Source of the DNA: Methanocorpusculum sp.
GTDB taxonomy: Archaea > Halobacteriota > Methanomicrobia > Methanomicrobiales > Methanocorpusculaceae
DNA: 15,900 bases
Reading direction: 5' to 3'
Assembly (NCBI GenBank): GCA_029987395.1
Contig: DALTVX010000060.1
Span: forward strand, 1 to 15,900
Below, one piece after another: positions 14,373 to 15,900 of this stretch. Every line of letters begins with the position of its first letter. Position 1 is the stretch's first letter. Made by a program: the position numbers and the translations under genes. The notes under the pieces were generated by a model, which worked only from the letters and a program-made list of their open reading frames with translations, was not told the DNA's origin and searched no databases.

Positions 14373-14897
14373 ATGAATCTGCAGTATACATTAACAGAGA
14401 ATGATTATATCGCGTTCAATAGGTCTCATTACGCTCGTTCTCCGACGATGCGTAGTCAGTTTTTCAGGTCGCGGATATATATGTCGGGGGTGTTTTTTTT
14501 CCTGCCAGTGTTGCTTGTTGTGACCTTAACAGAATTTACCTATCTCTGGGCAGGTTTTGCTGCCGGTTTTATGGTTGCTTTCCTGATTTACCGGTTCTAT
14601 CCGAAGTTCTACTGGAAAATGATCGAAAGAAATCTGCGCAAGTTCCTGCGAAAAGGAGGTCCAACCGTGCCGTGGGAGAAGCAGGCGTCCATCTCACTCG
14701 AGGATGACGGTATGCATTTCTCGATCGGTTCAAACGAATCCGTCTCTCCCTACTCATCTATAAATGATATTGTGCATGAGAACGGAGCTGTGTATATTTA
14801 CGTGGACGCTTTACAGGGGTCGATCATCCCGGCGGGTGTTTATGGTACGGATGAATTCGTTTCAGAACTGAAAGCAAAACTCCCCTCCCATTCATAA
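14373..14897 (+). CDS. YcxB-like membrane protein of unknown function
   Basis: This 174-residue protein has a layout like the YcxB family: a short N-terminal strand region beginning QYTLTENDYIAFNRSH, two membrane segments at about 37-52 and 56-74, a basic stretch (YPKFYWKMIERNLRKFLRKGG), and a C-terminal cytoplasmic beta domain (ISLEDDGMHFSIGSNESVSPYSSI, continuing to VYIYVDALQGSIIPAGVY). Its function is unknown. The frame could also begin at a GTG at 14367; I chose the ATG at 14373. The only ribosome-site-like bases, GTGAGG, abut the ATG directly, so initiation may be leaderless. It lies 43 bases after purF and 34 bases before cofD, but nothing links it to either pathway. Confidence 0.65.
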   Translation: MNLQYTLTENDYIAFNRSHYARSPTMRSQFFRSRIYMSGVFFFLPVLLVVTLTEFTYLWAGFAAGFMVAFLIYRFYPKFYWKMIERNLRKFLRKGGPTVPWEKQASISLEDDGMHFSIGSNESVSPYSSINDIVHENGAVYIYVDALQGSIIPAGVYGTDEFVSELKAKLPSHS

Positions 14898-14909
14898 TTT
14901 TCATAATCT
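14891..14909 (+). promoter_or_regulatory. Possible TATA region for cofD
   Basis: TTCATAATTTTCATAATCT spans the end of the upstream gene and is centred about 30 bases before the cofD ATG. The intervening stretch is pyrimidine-rich with no Shine-Dalgarno, which fits a leaderless message. Confidence 0.35.
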
Positions 14910-14931
14910 CTCCCGTCCAATCCCCTTAATC

Positions 14932-15846
14932 ATGATAACTGTTTTCTCCGGCGGAACAGGAACGCCCAAACTTATCCGAGGTCTTCGACAGATCCTGCAC
15001 GACCACGAGATCACGGTCGTTGTAAATACGGCAGAGGATATCTGGATGTCCGGCCAGTATGTTTCCCCGGATATCGATACACTCGTGTATCTTTTTTCCG
15101 GACTTTTGAACACCGACTCATGGTGGGGGATCCGCGGGGACTCCTTTGAGACGTTTCATGCGATGGAAAAACTGGGATACACCGAACTCCTGCCGCTTGG
15201 CGACAAAGATCGTGCAACAAATATCGCCCGTGCTGAGTTTTTACGGCAGGGAATGACTCTCACCAAAGCAACCGAGAAGATCGCGAAAGGCTATGGTCTG
15301 TCGGCACGGATCCTTCCGATGTCGGATCAGGAGGTAGCGACATATGTGGTCTGTGAGGATGATTCTCTGATGCATTATCAGGAGTACTGGGTGGGCAGAC
15401 GTGGGAACGTGGATATCAAAGGCGTGATCAGAAAAACTGCTGACGATTCCCCGCTCACTGCAAGCCCAGAAGTTATCTCAGCCATCGAAGAAAGTGACGG
15501 GGTGATCATCGGCCCCTCGAATCCGGTGACGAGCATCGGGCCCATCCTTGAATGTGCAGGCGTTCGACAGGCTCTCCAAAACAAGTTTACGGTTGCCGTG
15601 AGCCCCTTCATAGGGAATCGTCCGGTCAGTGGTCCTGCGGCCGCTCTGATGAAGGCGTGGGGCTATGAGTCCACGTCCTACGGCACATGGCAGGTGTACA
15701 AAGACGTGGTCGATCTGTTCATTCAGGATACCAAAGACACGTCGATCGAGGTGCCGGGCGCTCATCGTCTCGATACTATGATGACGAATGAAAAAAAGGC
15801 AGAGTCACTAGCGTGGGATCTGCTGTCGTACTTCCCGAGAAAATAA
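14932..15846 (+). CDS. cofD: 2-phospho-L-lactate transferase (coenzyme F420 biosynthesis)
   Basis: CofD joins the phospholactyl (or phosphoenolpyruvyl) guanosine diphosphate unit to the deazaflavin Fo, giving F420-0, the core of the hydride carrier used in methanogenesis. The 304-residue length is normal. Signatures include SGGTGTPKLIRGL (6-18), NTAEDIWMSGQYVSPDIDTL (32-51), a loop with DSWWGIRGDSFE (62-73), LGDKDRATN (89-97), PMSDQEVATYV (129-139) and GPSNPVTSIGPIL (194-206), which cover the GDP- and Fo-binding regions of the family. No ribosome binding site is seen and the message is probably leaderless. No other F420 gene is in the window. Confidence 0.93.
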   Translation: MITVFSGGTGTPKLIRGLRQILHDHEITVVVNTAEDIWMSGQYVSPDIDTLVYLFSGLLNTDSWWGIRGDSFETFHAMEKLGYTELLPLGDKDRATNIARAEFLRQGMTLTKATEKIAKGYGLSARILPMSDQEVATYVVCEDDSLMHYQEYWVGRRGNVDIKGVIRKTADDSPLTASPEVISAIEESDGVIIGPSNPVTSIGPILECAGVRQALQNKFTVAVSPFIGNRPVSGPAAALMKAWGYESTSYGTWQVYKDVVDLFIQDTKDTSIEVPGAHRLDTMMTNEKKAESLAWDLLSYFPRK

Positions 15847-15852
15847 AATAGA

Positions 15853-15900
15853 TCAGAGGGCCCGCAGACGGAATTCGTGTGCGGCTTTCCCCGGATCCGC
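15853..15900 (-). CDS. Possible C-terminal end of a minus-strand gene (partial)
   Basis: Read leftwards from the window edge, the sequence is open for 15 codons (ending DPGKAAHEFRLRAL) and then stops with TGA at 15855-15853. The GC-rich, charged composition looks like a protein tail, and the gene would converge on cofD with a gap of six bases. It is too short to identify. Confidence 0.3.
   Translation of the reverse strand, partial: ADPGKAAHEFRLRAL

Overview
The window is from a methanogenic archaeon, most likely a euryarchaeon of the Methanomicrobiales; Methanocorpusculum or a relative is my guess from gene style, not a database result. The evidence is a two-subunit archaeal pyruvate carboxylase, a thiol:fumarate reductase pair with a heterodisulfide-reductase-like C-terminus, CofD of coenzyme F420 synthesis, archaeal SepF, a ZPR1-type zinc protein, a PUA protein, an Sm-like protein and ribosomal protein L37e. 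Shine-Dalgarno sites resemble GGAGGTGATC, and several genes look leaderless behind a TATA box about 25-30 bases upstream.

Layout, left to right. (1) pycB-pycA (+) makes oxaloacetate from pyruvate. It converges on tfrA-tfrB (-), which reduces fumarate; together they suit the reductive, incomplete TCA branch methanogens use for biosynthesis. A small repeat-bearing lipoprotein gene (-) lies upstream of tfrA. (2) A divergent promoter region separates it from lysC-purM (+): aspartokinase overlapping the AIR synthetase gene. (3) A gene-free stretch of about 180 bases after purM holds four tandem stem-loops and separates it from a convergent minus-strand block, transcribed PUA protein, sepF, zpr1-like, Rsm22-like: cell division and ribosome/translation functions. 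(4) A 250-base intergenic region has a TATA element usable in both directions, flanking direct repeats and a run of hairpins. It precedes lsm, rpl37e and purF (+). (5) A small YcxB-like membrane protein and cofD follow, and at the right edge there may be the tail of a minus-strand gene.

The most unusual point is PurF. Its phosphoribosyltransferase half and the four cysteines of the Fe-S-type enzymes are intact, but the N-terminal glutaminase has lost its catalytic Cys (Ser instead) and the positions that normally carry the Arg, Asn-Gly and Asp that hold glutamine. It reads as an amidophosphoribosyltransferase that uses free ammonia or a separate ammonia source. Other points of interest are the hairpin-rich leader of lsm, the structured block after purM, and conserved Fe-S cysteines in the Rsm22-like protein. 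Three gene pairs (pycB/pycA, tfrA/tfrB, lysC/purM) overlap by four bases as ATGA, which suggests translational coupling. I saw no mobile element, CRISPR array, tRNA or rRNA.
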